DNA from: Chionis minor
Lineage: Eukaryota; Chordata; Aves; Charadriiformes; Chionididae
DNA: 64,000 bases
Assembly (NCBI GenBank): GCA_013398295.1
Contig: VZSF01001524.1
Coordinates: 1,459,186-1,523,185, forward strand
Reading direction: 5' to 3'
In this document: one piece after another, positions 1 through 13,440 of the stretch
How positions within the stretch are numbered: the first letter of the stretch is position 1
Layout: each line of letters opens with the position of its first letter
Position numbers and translations under genes: made by a program
The notes under the pieces: generated by a model
The model's input: only the letters and a program-made list of their open reading frames with translations
Databases searched by the model: none
Told to the model about the DNA's origin: nothing

Positions 1-126
1 GGGAAGTGGGGAATGATGACCGATAGCAGCAGTACTGGGGACTTTTAAACCAAGACATTCCTGGAGAAAATACAGTGCCCCTCCCAGCTCAACACAGAAA
101 CTGTTGGGGATGATGTTTTTCTGTCA

Positions 127-311
127 CAGGATGGGAGTAACCCCCTTGGAAGTCAATTGAATGTTCTAGCAGAAAAATAAGGCCCAAGGCTATTATGCTC
201 TTGATAAACCTTCCACCAGGGAAAGAAGGAGGAGAGACCTGTTGGCTTAAATATTCCAGCACAGGATGGGAATAAATTCCATTGACCTCTAGAGGAGTAA
301 CTCCCATCCTG
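127..311. repeat. Imperfect inverted repeat, MITE-like ancient element
   Basis: Two arms at about 127-164 and 274-311 are reverse complements of each other. The outer 12 bases (CAGGATGGGAGT and ACTCCCATCCTG) match perfectly, and over about 38 positions roughly 30 match by eye. The spacer is about 110 bases. A third partial copy, CAGGATGGGA, lies in direct orientation at 262-271, so the right arm is itself partly palindromic. The inner text around GAAGTCAAT and CATTGACCTC resembles the self-complementary 'attgaagtcaatgg' core seen in old amniote palindromic repeats. That comparison is from memory. No target duplication was identified, and the true element ends may lie outside these coordinates. 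Confidence 0.55.
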
Positions 312-3300
312 ATGCAGGAGAACTGGTTTTCAGGGAAAAACCCACAGGTTTTATTAAAATACTACACCGGTGTCTGACGTCTTTCTAGAACAATGAAACG
401 CTTGCGGTGACTTACTTAACAGTTACTCTCTTATACAGACTCTCTTATATGAATTTATACTTACACTCGGTTAAGTGTAAGGAGAGATTCTAACTTGCAC
501 TTAATGATACAATTCTGCACATCTTTTTTCCCTGACCACATAAAGGATGAGTCATATGGAATGACAGGATGTTTGGAGAGAAAGAGTTTTGGACAAAACC
601 CCTACTACTTCTGTTTGCAAGGGGAAGACATTTCATTCATCTGGGGGCACAGAAATACTGTGGTTTTTTGTGCTCTGCTTTACATTTGCTTCTATTGTCA
701 TTTCAGCTTATTCCTTCAGGTTTTTATCTTTGTTCTGTATGATTTTTTTAGTTAATTATGAATAAAAGGACAGATATCTACCTATCCCTCAGAAGGTCTG
801 CTGCATTTTCCAAAACAAAGCAACAGGCTGAGTCAGAGGATGTGACATTTTCATTTGTGCAAGTCAGGGTTTATTGACGCCACAGGTAATTATTAATTAG
901 GTGTTTCCAAAGCAAAACATGGAACAAACCTCTAGTGTTGGGATTGGCACATAGAAAAGTATGATTGGGAGTTTACAAAAATGTAGAAGAAGTTCAGACA
1001 TATTCTGGACCAAGAACAGGTTAGAATCTAAAAATATGTGGTAAGAATTGAGTGGACTAAGAATGATTGTCCATAAATGTAGGAATATTTATCTTCTAAC
1101 CTGGCAGCATATCAGGCAGAGGATGTGAACTGCATTCCACAATAATGTTTAGCAATCCAAGGATTTTTGCAGGGTAACCAAAAAGGTAAAATGGGTTGTG
1201 TACAAACCACATAAACTGAAACAACATACACATACAATTTTTATAAGACATGCGGCTATTGAAACAAGGCCTTGATACTAGGATGAACTTCTTTCAACAA
1301 GGTCTTTACTGCTCAATTAAACTGAGGATGTTGGAGGGGGACAAATGTTATAAATTTATAACTATGTAAGTTTGCCAGGCTCTGTATAAGCATCAGGAAC
1401 AAGCAGTAGTACATAGCAAATGGAAACTGTGTCTGTCAATGTCACTTTAGTTTTCCTTTAGCTCTTGAAAAGTTTGCTAACAGGTTGCTGATTAACATGA
1501 CATGCATTTAATTATGACTGGCTATTTCTAATCCTTGCAATAACTAATATTAACTACAGTACTGTTGACAAGGAGGGTGATTTACAGGCAGAGTGTGATG
1601 GTTTGGCTGAGCTTGGCATCAGGCTGTGGCAGTCGGAGAAAACTTGAATTTTTTTCTGCCCTGTAGACCTTTTGGTCTTAGGCTTGTTTGGACATTGGCT
1701 TATTCCCTAAAATAAAATTGCCAGCTGTGAGGCTGCACCTTTACTGGCTGTGGTAGACTGATACCAGGAGAGGAGACCAGCTCAGGGGGCTGCTGGGCAG
1801 GAAGGCGGCTTCGTCACTCTCCTTTTCCTGGGGCTGTCCTGGAGGTGGGGAAGGACCGTCTCCTTGTTGCTGGAGCGGTTCCCACAGCAAAAGGCCTCCT
1901 CTCTTCACTTACACCAGGCTAGCAGTTGCTGAGCCCATCAGAAGTGACAGAGAACATCTGACTCCTTCAGTGAATCTTGCTTCATGAGGGGATAAGTAGA
2001 GCCTTCAATAAAAAAAATACAGACCCGAAGGGCTCTTCTGTTCCTCTCAAGCACCAGTCTTTCCTGGGCACAATCCGTAGGTGAATACAGCTTCAGAACA
2101 AATTCAGAGCAGCATGATATTCTCGTGACCACTGTAATTTTCCAACACACTAGCTGCTGGGCCAATTAATTTTGGAAAAGCTGTGGCTCAAGTAGAGGTG
2201 GGATAGAATAAGTGAAAGAGCAACTTCCTTGGCATTTTTTACAAGGCTGCGTCCATCTGCAAGTGACTAAATACCACTTGCTTCTATGACCATGACTTAT
2301 GTAGGTATTGGATAAACAAGTAGGTGGATCAGTTCTCATGCTGCTGTGTTATGGCTCCCGGTTCTCCTCCCATTTCCCTGGCCAAGACACAACCTACCCT
2401 CCCAAGTCAGTGGTGACTGTCACTGGGTGTCCTTCAGCTTCCTGCCAGCAGCCTGATTGGCAGCATGTATACATCAACCGAGGGAGACTCTTCAGTCTAT
2501 GATGATTCACCTCAGTTAAGGATCTGGTTCACCTTTTTTGAATTATTTCTTGCTTCCCACATTTTCAGTTCGTTTTAATTGAGTTTTCCCTGAGGTCACC
2601 AGCTCTGTGTTTGCTTCCTGCTATTCTCATTAGCAACACGTTTGCCCAGGCTGAGAAATTGAGCCCTCACACATAGTCAGTTCAGACTTGGTATAGAAGT
2701 TTGTCATTTGAGTTAAGGAACATGCTTATTAAAATTTCCTGTTACCTGAATGATAATACGGCTTTTTCCTCCTTCTTTATCTTCCTCTTCTTTTCCAGTT
2801 GGCACGTCACGTGTTTTCAGCATAGGTCACAAACATAATACTTCTTGGCCAGAGTCCAAGTGACAGCACAGCAAAAATTTAAATAGGCCTGCTACTTTTT
2901 CCAGCTGATGAACATATATAGAGAGGATGACTTTTTCTTATCTCTCCTTGTGAAGTATCTGACAGTGTTCAGTCTCCTTGGTGGCGGGATGATGCAATTT
3001 GATACTTCTGTGTTTCCAAGATGCTTACAGAGCCATGCTGGTGATCCCATGAGAGGACCGCAGTTCCTTATAATCCTGTTTAACACTTTGCTGTCATTCA
3101 AACCCAGTCATATCATCTAATTAACTTCAGACCGCTGCCATAAGTGCACATTGTATAGCTGCGGACTGAAAGAAAAGGCTATTCCACTGCTTCTGCCACT
3201 GATGCGCTGAACAAAATTCTCCACTCTTCTCTATATCCACATTTCTTAAGTGGGAAGAAAAGATGGAATGATTAGCCTGGCACCTGCTGAGGTGCAACAG

Positions 3301-4582
3301 GAGGGCAGGTAGAATGACTAAGCGATGTATATCGTAGCTGTAAGATGTTCAACTAAAGCAGAGAGAAGTGGTGTAAAATAATACTTCTGCAAATGAGTGA
3401 ATCATAGTTCTGTATAGCATTAACTCAGAGATTTGAGCAAAGAAAACAGAGAATGATGATTTAATTGATTTATGTGGCCATGAAATAATTGTTACCAGTT
3501 TGTGATTTCCTACACTAATTAGTTTCACTCAAAATGTACCAAAACCCTAAGATTTTCTCCTTGAGGCAGATGAAGATATATACTGTCTAGACATTCCTCC
3601 GTGGGTGTGAACTGTTCTACACTTCATGGATCTCACACTGTCTATCTGATCTATAGGCTGCACGACAACTAAATTAACTCAGTCTAATCACCATGATAAA
3701 GCAATGTTTTTATAAAACTTAACCAAGAATAATATGAGATGAAACAGATGGAAATAAAACTGTATTTTTATAGATCATATCTTTCTTACTGCTGTCAATA
3801 AAGAAAATTAATTAAATAAATATGATTAAATTCTTGAGAAAGGCTCACAATATTTAAAAAAACTGCTGGAAGCATAAAATTTTACATTATTCAATGTAAA
3901 TTGAATGTAAACTGAAATATGACTTTAGAGAAAAATATGTATATGAAACAGAAATAATGTGGCAACAACATATGGGATTCCTGGTAGTTGATTAATTCAG
4001 TTACTATTCTCTTTTTGTTAAGATAATGATCATACTAATACTTTTTTTTTTGATATGTAGGACTATTTAGTATTTTTTCATTAAAAAATGAAGAAGGGAA
4101 GTTTCATAATTATTTTTCTGGTTCATCTCACTGAATTTCTGAATCATTAGCTCATCTTTTGTTGTTGTAATGTTTAAGGTTTTGCAGTACAGATGGCTGT
4201 CTTAGAGGCTATTTCACTGGATTATTTCCCATGTGATATGGCAATACACGATATATTACCCAAAAGCCAGGCAGTGCACTTAAACTGGTAGGTGAATTTA
4301 TGTGTAGAAAACACACAAAGTATACAAAATACATCTCTTACAGATATAATAGGAAGGCGGTGGAAGAACATTTCCAAGCCAACACAGTTTGCCATAATAA
4401 AGTGGAGTAGGCTTTGAACAGAATTGAGATGATGCGTTCGTGCCAGCTAGAGCTGTATTTCGTCAGAAGCTTGATTGCGTGAGACAGGGCACATTTATTG
4501 AGCAACATGGCAGATAAGCAGGTCAGCCTTATTTCATGGTTTATCTTTGGCTTTCAACCACAGGATGACTTGAAAGGAGTAG
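312..4582. other. No gene recognised; single-copy AT-rich DNA
   Basis: All frames are broken by frequent stops and the few open frames are under 90 codons with no recognisable motif. A moderately GC-richer stretch lies around 1,740-1,930 but has few CpGs and no clear promoter. From about 3,440 to 4,080 the sequence is very AT-rich with many TTAAT and AATAAA words. No CR1 tail, LTR or tandem array is visible. Confidence 0.6.
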
Positions 4583-4606
4583 CCCCCCCTCTTCCCCCCC
4601 CACCCC
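4583..4606 (-). other. C-tract with G-quadruplex potential on the minus strand
   Basis: Plus-strand C-runs of 7 (4583-4589), 8 (4594-4601) and 4 (4603-4606) are separated by 4 and 1 bases. The minus strand therefore carries G4, G8 and G7 runs, enough for four stacked G-tracts if the long run is split. Folding is an inference from the run lengths. The tract sits alone in AT-rich DNA. Confidence 0.5.
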
Positions 4607-7600
4607 AAGACTCTTGGTTGTCTGTACAAGTTGTGCTTTCTTCTATTCAGGTAATCCAGACGTAGTTCATAGACCACAGATTTGTATGTTTGTATGTATG
4701 GATGAAAAGGGCTCTTACTAAAATTCAGACAGAAAACCAAAGCTCACTCTGCACTAGAGATAAGCTAAAATGGTGAACCCAAAAGTGCATGCATTTAAAC
4801 TAATGCAGTCTCAAACTTTGAGAAGTGCTGTACCAGGTCTTTAAAAATTTGCAAATCAGTCACTTTTCTAACATGCTTTCACTATCTTTTCCAAGCAAGC
4901 CATGTCTTTAATAGCAGCTATGTACCTGCCAGTTTCCTGAGGTGACCTGACTGTCTGGAAACACTGCAGTAAGAAGGATGGGGTGAGAGCAGTGCCAAAT
5001 GGGGGGAAAGATGGCTGAGGTCTACTGGTTACTGGAAAGACTGTGGAGACTGTTGTGTGGAGGTGAGACAAAGTGGTTGTAGGTGCGAGGAAGGTGGGTC
5101 ACGGCCCCTGTCAAAGTCTCTTGATCTGGGTTTGGACTGTTTGAGAACCAGAAGTCTATGGCCTGTCAAAAATTTGTAATTGACTTCATTAGAATTTTCT
5201 TCCTCTCTAGAAGGGTTTGCAAAATGACCTGGCTACTGTAAGAGCCAGGATGCAAGGGCACTACCTGCACTGGTGGTCATGCTGAATGTCCTCTGTGAGC
5301 TAAACAAACTCAAGACAATTTTCCATCCTTGGGTAGTGTCCCCACTGGTATCTGGTGCACAGTATGAGGAGAAAGTGTGATGTGAGGTTGCAGAACTATG
5401 CAGCAAAATCAGCTACAGCAACCAGGACAAATGGTTTGGAATAATCTACTTTGCTTACTAATTTTACCTTCTAGAAAAATATTTGTGTTATCTTCCAATT
5501 TTCAGCTGTACAAGAGTTTCATGGATGAAAAACTGCTGTGTGATACTCATTTTATGCTTTCTGAACCAAAGCTAAATAATGATGCCGGGGTTTTTGTTCC
5601 GTAGGTTGTCCAAGAGCAAAAGGCAATTATTTTCCTCGGGTAAAGTCAGGATCCATCGAGATAGCAATTTTCATTCCCAGAGTGTGGTAAATATTTGTAA
5701 TGGGGCATAATAGCTGCAATTATCTAGTGGCTGTCTTATAGTATTGTGGTAGCTGCACTATAGTTACTGTACAAATATTGCAGGAGGATCTTTCATTATG
5801 AGTGCCTCTTTTCAGGTGCTTTTGATTTTCCAAAAAGTGGGGAAATTAATTCTTTATTTGAAATTTCTTGTGTTTGTTCTACAGCCAAAAATGTGCTTTC
5901 TGAAGGTCTGTTGAAATTCTGTTTGGCTAGTTTTGCATTAACAGTGGGGGAAAAAAAAAAAAAAAGATGAAATTTCATGCTTTGCAAGCATTTTCCAACA
6001 CATTTATTTGCTATTGAAGACTCCAAAACTTGACTTATTTTAGAATGTCATGCTGGTCCTGGTATTGAAACACCAATGAGGTCAAATTCCTTTGACGAGG
6101 CAAGAAGAGGGTGACTTATAAATCAGAGAAAGTCTGTGTGATGCAGCTTTATAAACACAAGTAAGCTAGCTGAGAAAATGTAGTTTGACTACCAGCAGCA
6201 ATAGAGCTATGTTGATACAGAGGCCCTTTATCCTGGTGAGCCTTGCTGTGCATCTCCATGTTGAATTGAGCAAACCCTGACAAGATACTCAAATAAGCCA
6301 GAGCAGCAACGGATGCACCTGGAAGAAAAAGGTACCCTGCATTTGCAGGCCTGTCTCAGGGCAATATTTCAGCTGTAAGTGCTCTGTAATCTGGTCTGGT
6401 CTGCCAGGAACTGCAATGATTCCTCTTGTTGCTGTCCCAAGTAGGGTCACAGCACTGAATCACTCCCCTTGCTTTGGTCGTGGAGAAAAGGAACCTTATG
6501 CCTTAAGAAAGAGCCCCACTAGCAAGATAAGGCATTTTAAAATCTTTTTTTATTTTTTTTAATGAACCTCTCTCAAGATGTGGGATAATGTATTCAACTC
6601 TCTTACCTGCATCTCTCTAAATTGGAGCTCAGCCTGCAGAAGTCAGAGTGGGACTTACTGCCAGATCCAGTGCTAATCTTTCACCAAGGGAATGAATTTC
6701 ATCATCCTGGAAATCATTCTTAAGCAGATTTAAAATTTTATCAGTTACCTTTTATAGACTGCACATCAAAGATGGAAGGCCTTAACTTGCAGTCTGTTTG
6801 GTGTGCTCACCACTGTTGTTGCTGGCTACTACGTCTGAGACACTTGATCATCTCAACCACATGGCATCCCTTTTGGATTCCTGGCTGCAGGGTTTTTTAA
6901 TACAGAAAGAGCTTTTCAAATTCCTGAACATTTAACAATTTGACTCAAGCCATTCTGCCATGCATGCACATCTAAGCACATATGCTCGTGAGCTTTACAT
7001 TACTGTCTCTGTGAAAACTCTTAAGAGGAAACAAGTACGTGTTCACAGGAAGCAAATAAAAGTTGCATATCCTATCAGCGAGACTTCCTGCTGTCAGTCT
7101 GCTGGGCATTATGACTCAAAACATACTAATTCAGCCTGCTGTGAAGGAAATATTGAAATCTGATTTCTCACGCCAGCGGGAGGAATATATTTTAATAAAA
7201 GAGTTCATCCAAAGCCAGGTCACCACAGGGTGATCTCATTTTGTGGTCTTTTTAAAGAGTTTGGGTAGGAAATGCACTACAGTTGTTTCTGTCTTAGATG
7301 TCTGACTTGGAAGTTGTCTGACTTGTTGCACTATCGTCTGGGCTTGTTGTGGAGTGTTATGCAGAATATCACCAACAACAAGGTAGCCATACTTATTCTC
7401 CTAATACAAGTGGTAAGTTTGAAGAGTAACAACTGGATTTGAAAAAGACAAAGTTGGAGATGACACTAGGTAGTTCATGTGCTGTTACTGCAGTGAGGTA
7501 TCTATTGCCAACCATTATTCCTAGAAAGCTATCATCCCACTGCATTGTGCCTGGATGCTCCATGCATGTGCACAAGTGGCAGTGTGCACTTCTCACATTG

Positions 7601-10214
7601 GAGCTGGCAAATAACAGCCTCCTTGTGTAGCCCCGGGTCTGAAGAAACAAGGAGCTGGAAGGAAGGCAGGAACAATGTAGGACTTCTCTACACATGTCAC
7701 CCATATTAATCTCCTGCTGTATCACTTTAAAAACTTTGTGTTACAGAAACTGCCACTTACACTGGGTATTAAAAAAGGCAATTCCATAAACAGAGGCAGC
7801 ACTGCAATGCACAGAATGCAGACTTGCATCTCTGAGCATGACCTTAACAGATGTTAAAATGTGAATCTTCAGTCTTTACTTGCACTGGGTGTTGTAGCTT
7901 AGTTCATGATTTTAAAGAACTTTGCAAATAGGGCACTTTGCCTCTGTTGAGAATCACTGATTTTTCTTATCATTATCTCTTGAATCAGTGAAAACCTAAC
8001 TCAATGATGAGTTGCTGAGAAACAAGATATTCCAAAAGCTCTTATTAAACTTGCAAATTATACATATAACAATCATCGACCTGTGAAAAGGCCTGCCCCT
8101 TTCTCTTCCACTCTTCTGTTTGTTGGGGTTTTTTTTGTTTTGTTTTGTTTGTTTGTTTAATTTCCTATAAAATATTATTAATCTTATTTTGGTTTTCACA
8201 GCGTATTGGGCAACAGTGTCTCCTGCAGTTCATAAATACTTGTGGCCTCTGTGTTTACTATTGCAGTGGGAGATATTGCCTTCAATACTGGAAATTGCAA
8301 TGAGGTCAACACTTAAATATATTCATAGTATCTCAATTCTCTAATGTAATAAAGTTGCAGCATGTTGCAGCCAATGTCAATCTTTTCCTAACATTTTTTG
8401 AAGAACTCTTTTACACTTACCTCCTTTGATACTGCATTTTGCAACATTTAATCCAAGAATAATTGAGGAGTAATCTACAGATCAAAGGGAAACGGCCAAA
8501 GAGTCACTTCTGGTTCGTGTGACACTTCTGAGCAGTTCAGCTGCAGCTCCCAGGTAGCTGTTGTATGATATGAACAGCAGTCACCTTGTGCTGGCAGAGG
8601 AGCTACCATGTGGACTAAATGCTGGGCAGCAGAGGCTGCTCTGGCTGACAAGCCTACAGTGACCTTGATAGCCTACTGAATCTTCAGCTGGGCTTGCTTT
8701 CCCCTGTGAACCATTCCTGGATCTGCCCTGGACCTGACTTCCAGATAGTTTGTGTTTGGTAGATCTTCCTTCTATTCAGTTTTTGCAAGGTAGAACACTG
8801 GATCAGAGAAGACATCCAACACAAAAAAGCGAGGGGGTCTGTAAGCACATTAGCTTTTTATGAATATGTTGGGTTCTCCTATTGCTATTTTTCATATTTT
8901 CTCCTAGGACTTTCAGGATGGGTTGGATTCAATGTGCACTAGTCCCATGTGACAATCCATCAAGTCTTCGATGGATGCATTATAAAGGTGATCTACAAGA
9001 GCAAAAGTGACATTTCTAGGAGTCGAGCATTCTAGTAAGGAGCAGGCTACAGGACATCTGGAAATCCTAAGCAAATGTGCAAAATTCTCAAACTATGCCA
9101 GGGCAAGATCTTGAGTGAAAAAACAAGGACGTGTTTGGAAAAAGCCAGATCTATCATAGCGGTTAAATTTAATAATAAAGTCTCATAGGTGAATAAAATA
9201 ACATCATGCTCTGCCTTTTTTACTATATAAAGTATCTTTTTTTTTTTTCACCTGCCTTTTTATTCACAAGCATGTCAAACTTTTTAAGGCGATGGAGATG
9301 GCGCAGGGGAGGGAAGGTTCCTGGGGCACCTTGCATGCTGCACGAATAAGGCTGCCAAGGGAGCCCCAGCACAGAGCAGGGAGGATGCAAGCTGCTGAGG
9401 GAAGGACCTGATGCAGTGGGGAGCTGCCAGGTGACCTTCAAAAGGAACATGCAAACCTCCTTGGGAACAGAGGGGAGAGAGGGGTTTTAGATGCAAATCA
9501 GAAATCCCCTGAGTCTATCGCCACCTTACGTGAAAGCAAAATACCTGTAATGATGCAGTAGGCCAGGGAAAGCTGTGTATAAATTCTTCTAATTTCTATT
9601 CCATCTCATCTAGTCATGTTGAATTTCCTTTATTTAAAAAGTTAAAGATTCCAGTCTTCCTGGCTATTTTGAGTTGTAAAGCGTTTTGGTTTTCTTTGGG
9701 GAGCTCATTATAAAAACAAGGTGGAAACACATCCACCTCAAAGTTATGGCTGACTCACTGGGCCATTACATCACTCTCCTTCCCCTAAAGAAGTCATCCA
9801 AAGGGAGACCTTTGAAGGTGCAGATGTCTTTTAAGATTCTGGCTCTCAACAATGCTCTGTGGATTGAAAATCTGCCTCTCATATCTGAAGAAATGTCCTG
9901 AAAAATGACTGCTTCTGCTGTACCGTTTTGTGCTGAGCCAATGGCATTGCAATGACATTTAGTGCCGTGCCCATTTAGCACAGTATTATAACCATGATTT
10001 CTATGGCATTGATAGAAACTCTGTAGCTGAAAACCTAATGAGTTTCCTGGCTGTGGAGATAAACTCTTTGTGTAACACATAGTTTGGATGTGGTAACAAT
10101 CCTGTGACGGATCTTGTTTGTTCAATCTGACTCTTTCAGCAGCTGTTTCCCAATGCTGTGATACCTCTGCTTTGCTGAAATTTAAGGAAATTTCTGACAT
10201 GGCTGTGAGACAGA
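4607..10214. other. No gene recognised; low-complexity tracts only
   Basis: This is AT-rich sequence with an A15 tract at 5951-5965 and a T/G-rich tract at about 8127-8158 made of GTTTT and GTTT units. A locally GC-richer block at about 9,290-9,480 lacks CpG enrichment. The longest frame is 144 codons on the minus strand (9,766-10,200), which is not remarkable for this length of DNA. It has no domain, signal peptide or composition that I recognise. Confidence 0.55.
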
Positions 10215-10315
10215 GATTTCAGTCTCATTTTACAGGTGAGGAACTGAGGCACTGGAAGACCTGTTCAAGCATTTATGAAGTCTACTGCCAAGGTACAACT
10301 GAATTTAAGTTTCCC
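10215..10315 (-). repeat. MIR SINE core fragment
   Basis: The stretch at 10,221-10,253 reads as the reverse complement of the MIR core (a 'cctcag..tcctcatctgtaaaatg' type of string), here as CATTTTACAGGTGAGGAACT followed by GAGGCA. The following bases, including CTGTTCAAGCA, fit the diverged 'gacttgcccaaggtcaca' part. MIR is an old tRNA-derived SINE spread through amniote genomes and rare but present in birds. The copy is truncated and diverged. The orientation is inferred from memory of the consensus. Confidence 0.7.
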
Positions 10316-12984
10316 TGTCCAATGCCTGACTTCAGACAAGTTTATCTTCTTCCATGTGTTTATCTGCTTGATTAACAAAGCCAGTGTTTCTTCGTTGATA
10401 TCTCTTTGAATGAAGATAGATTTATTGTGATAACTGACTGGTTGTGGTTTTATGATTTCAGCACTTTATGTCAAATATTAATTGATATCTGCATAAATGT
10501 GCTATGTTAAATATAGCAGACACACACAGAGACAAATATGTGGGGGAGAAGTTATGGAGTGCCCCACCCTTTCCTGAATTTGGCATATTACATGTTCACA
10601 CAATACTAGTCATGCTTTAACACCCAAAGTCTGTCTCCGTGTCCTTAAGGAATTATTTTCATTTCAAATGGAAAATCTGTGGGCTGTATCCTTATGGGTG
10701 AAAAAAAATATCTGTCTGGATAACTGACTTAGAAGGTCATAATCAAAACCTACTGTGAAGATTCCTAAAGAACTCGATACAGCTATCGCTAATTGCTAAA
10801 AGTATTCATAAGTATTTGCAATTTTTGTTTGTTTTACAAACCACTTCCTTAGTGATTTGCAGGAGGAAGCAAGACATCCCTATGGTTTTTCTTAACCTAC
10901 TTAGCAGGAAGCAGAACCTATGCTTTTGTCAAAGAGGGTTTCAAGAAAACATGAAAACATATCAGAATTTAAAAATAAGATAGTTGTCACCGAGAAATCA
11001 AGAAACCACACCTCATCTGACTTATACTTCAGAATGCCCCTGAAAACCCAGGAAATGATCTGTTGGTCTACATGGTCATCAGTGATTTTATCAGATTAGG
11101 CAATGCCACGGGAATCAAGAATATTTTTGCAGTTGAACCATTGCCAAGTATATGCATACTATGCATGCACAGCTCCATAAACGAACATAGAATTTTGGAT
11201 TTCTGTAAAATACTTGGAGATTAGTGGAAAGCAAACATAAATACTGCAATATGTGTTTTCAATAGATCAGATAAGCACCTGGTCAGATGAGCCGCTGTTT
11301 CATAAACATAAACTCACGTGTAGCACTTAGAAAGTGTAAACTGCACACCCACCTTGAGGGAGACTGGCCCAAGGCCATACCCTCCTTGCTTGGGTTTATT
11401 TTACCGAGACAGAGCAGTAAAAAAAGTAAACTTAATCTGAAAAATTATGTTAGATTGCAGGAATTCTTTTAACAACTGAAAAAAGGAGACAATTGAAGGC
11501 TTGGTTTCAGGGAAACAACCAGGGCCTCCAGCAGCTACCACCTCTCTATTCCTAACCTCATGTTTTAACTGGGAAACCACACTATTTTTCACAGTACAAA
11601 CTCAGCAGTTTAAATAAACTATGACATTGACGGATGTCCAGTTCTTACCATAAAAGCATGATTTCAGATTAGGTCAGAAACCTAGGTTTCATGGTTTCAA
11701 ATGCATCATGATAATAAATAAATACAGATCATAATAATAAAAAGGCTTGCCAGAAAAATGTGATTATTTGCTTATCAATTTCTCCTATAAACAGTTTTTT
11801 TTTCTCATGAAGAATTACTATTGCATGTGCAGAGATATTTACGATAAGTAGACTATAGGAAATTAAAGTTCCTTTTTTTTTGGATCTGCATTTAAAACTT
11901 AGAAACCTTTCAAAGGTACGTGCTCTCCCATTCCAGCCCACTTGAGAAAGCACCTAAGTCTCTATTTGTCACTTCTGATATAGGATGTCCGTACTTTTTT
12001 GGTTTTAAGGAAATTTTTCTTAACCTGTTTAATAGGTTATAGCATTATTCAGGTGATGTTTTACTTAAGTTTACAGTTACTGTAAGAGTTGTAATTATAT
12101 AACTGTAAGTATTATTTTTGCCATTTAGACTCAAATATTTGGGGCTGTTTGTTTATAGTCTTTTGTCTGATTGGTTTTGGTGAAAAGGGATGTAGTGAAC
12201 AGATAACAATGACAAATATCAGTGTCCTGTTTTTTTATAGTACCCTGTCCAGATTGCCACTGGCAGTTCTGTGTATATGCCTGGTGAGTAGACGGTTGGA
12301 GGTGGTGGACTTAATGCAGAGTAGTAATGTAATTTATTAAATTGTCCTCCACTGCTGCATGACTTTGCATGTATTTGTTGAAGTTTTACAGGCTTCGGCA
12401 GATAAAAAGTCAAGTTGGCAACACCTGGTTTATATGTTTGCCTTTGGGCCAGACTATCAACTGCTTATTTCAGTTGGAGACTAAATTACTCATTTTTTCT
12501 CAGTTAATAGGCTTGCATGACCTTTAACTGAAGTCCTCTTTGAACCATGATTTCTTTCCTCTCCAGGGGTGGTGTGAGGGCCCCTTGCCAAGGAATTGAG
12601 CAGGCAGCCACTGAGATGTGAAGTGGGAATGGGGGGTGGTCTGGTTTGCCCTGCTCAGGTGTACAGCCTGAAGTAGGCTTTGCTCCAGCCTCTGAGCACT
12701 CTGCCAGTTACCCAGCATTTCCTACGTGGGGAGCACGGGCCACTGACTGAATCATTCAAATATTTTTAGCCTATGGGTCAGACCTTATACCTCGAAATAG
12801 AGCACATGATAAGAAACACCGTACTGAGACTGGTGTTCATCTAGGCCACTGTTTGCTTTGGATGGGGCAAAAGGGGATGCATTTTGGGAGTGAGTGCATG
12901 TGAGCATGTAGCCTGATTTTTGCAGTCCAGCTTGTGTCTCTGCAATCCCAGTTAGAAGGTTTCTTGCTGCCTTTAGTTTGTGTT
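10316..12984. other. No gene recognised
   Basis: This is AT-rich single-copy sequence with no frame above about 75 codons. A short GC-richer stretch near 12,560-12,720 has no CpG cluster. No repeat family or RNA gene was recognised. Confidence 0.6.
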
Positions 12985-13440
12985 TATGGACCTAATGTTC
13001 ATGAATTTGTCTAAGTCCTCGTTGAACCTTCTGACACTGAATGATTCATAGTTTTCTGAGGCAGCAGGCTCCCTACCTGCTGTGTAAAATCTTTAATCTA
13101 TTTAAATATCCAACTAGATTTGTCAGGGGAATTCTAGTTTGTTGGATCTGGTTAATAATCTTTGGATTCTCTGTATCTGAAACCTTTAAGATGTTTTTTT
13201 TTAACTTCACTTGTATCTTCCTCCATTATCCTTCTCTTCAAACTGAAGTCTCAGCCTTTTCAGTGCCTCCATCCCCTCGACCATTGTAGTTGCCTTTAAG
13301 TCCTTTTGAGACACGGAGACAAGAACAGTAGACAGTACTTGGGATGTGACAACATGAATGGCTTTCACAGCAGCAAGATGCCTTGTTCTTGAAACCCTTC
13401 CAGATGTTGTCCAAACATTGTTAGCACTTAGAATGTCCAT
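12985..13440 (-). mobile_element. Ancient, heavily decayed CR1-type LINE tail
   Basis: Read on the minus strand, 12,988-13,026 translates as FNEDLDKFMNIRS. This matches the 'FKK.LDKFMN' ending typical of old CR1 ORF2 proteins. Further upstream in the element (13,030-13,090 and 13,200-13,420) the plus-strand text follows known CR1 antisense wording with many substitutions and indels: a 'TGTGTAAA' stretch, then 'CTCGACCATTGTAGTTGCC', then 'AGTACTTGGGATGTG'. Frames are destroyed, so it cannot code. It appears far older than the copies at 17.8 and 62.9 kb. The right boundary is approximate. Confidence 0.65.

Noticed and set aside
5951..5965. A15 tract as the poly-A tail of a processed pseudogene
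   Set aside because: The upstream sequence shows no gene-like frame or recognisable mRNA, and no flanking duplication was seen.
9766..10200. 144-codon minus-strand frame
   Set aside because: The length is within what chance gives in 64 kb. It has no domain, no hydrophobic or coiled-coil pattern, and no promoter or splice context.
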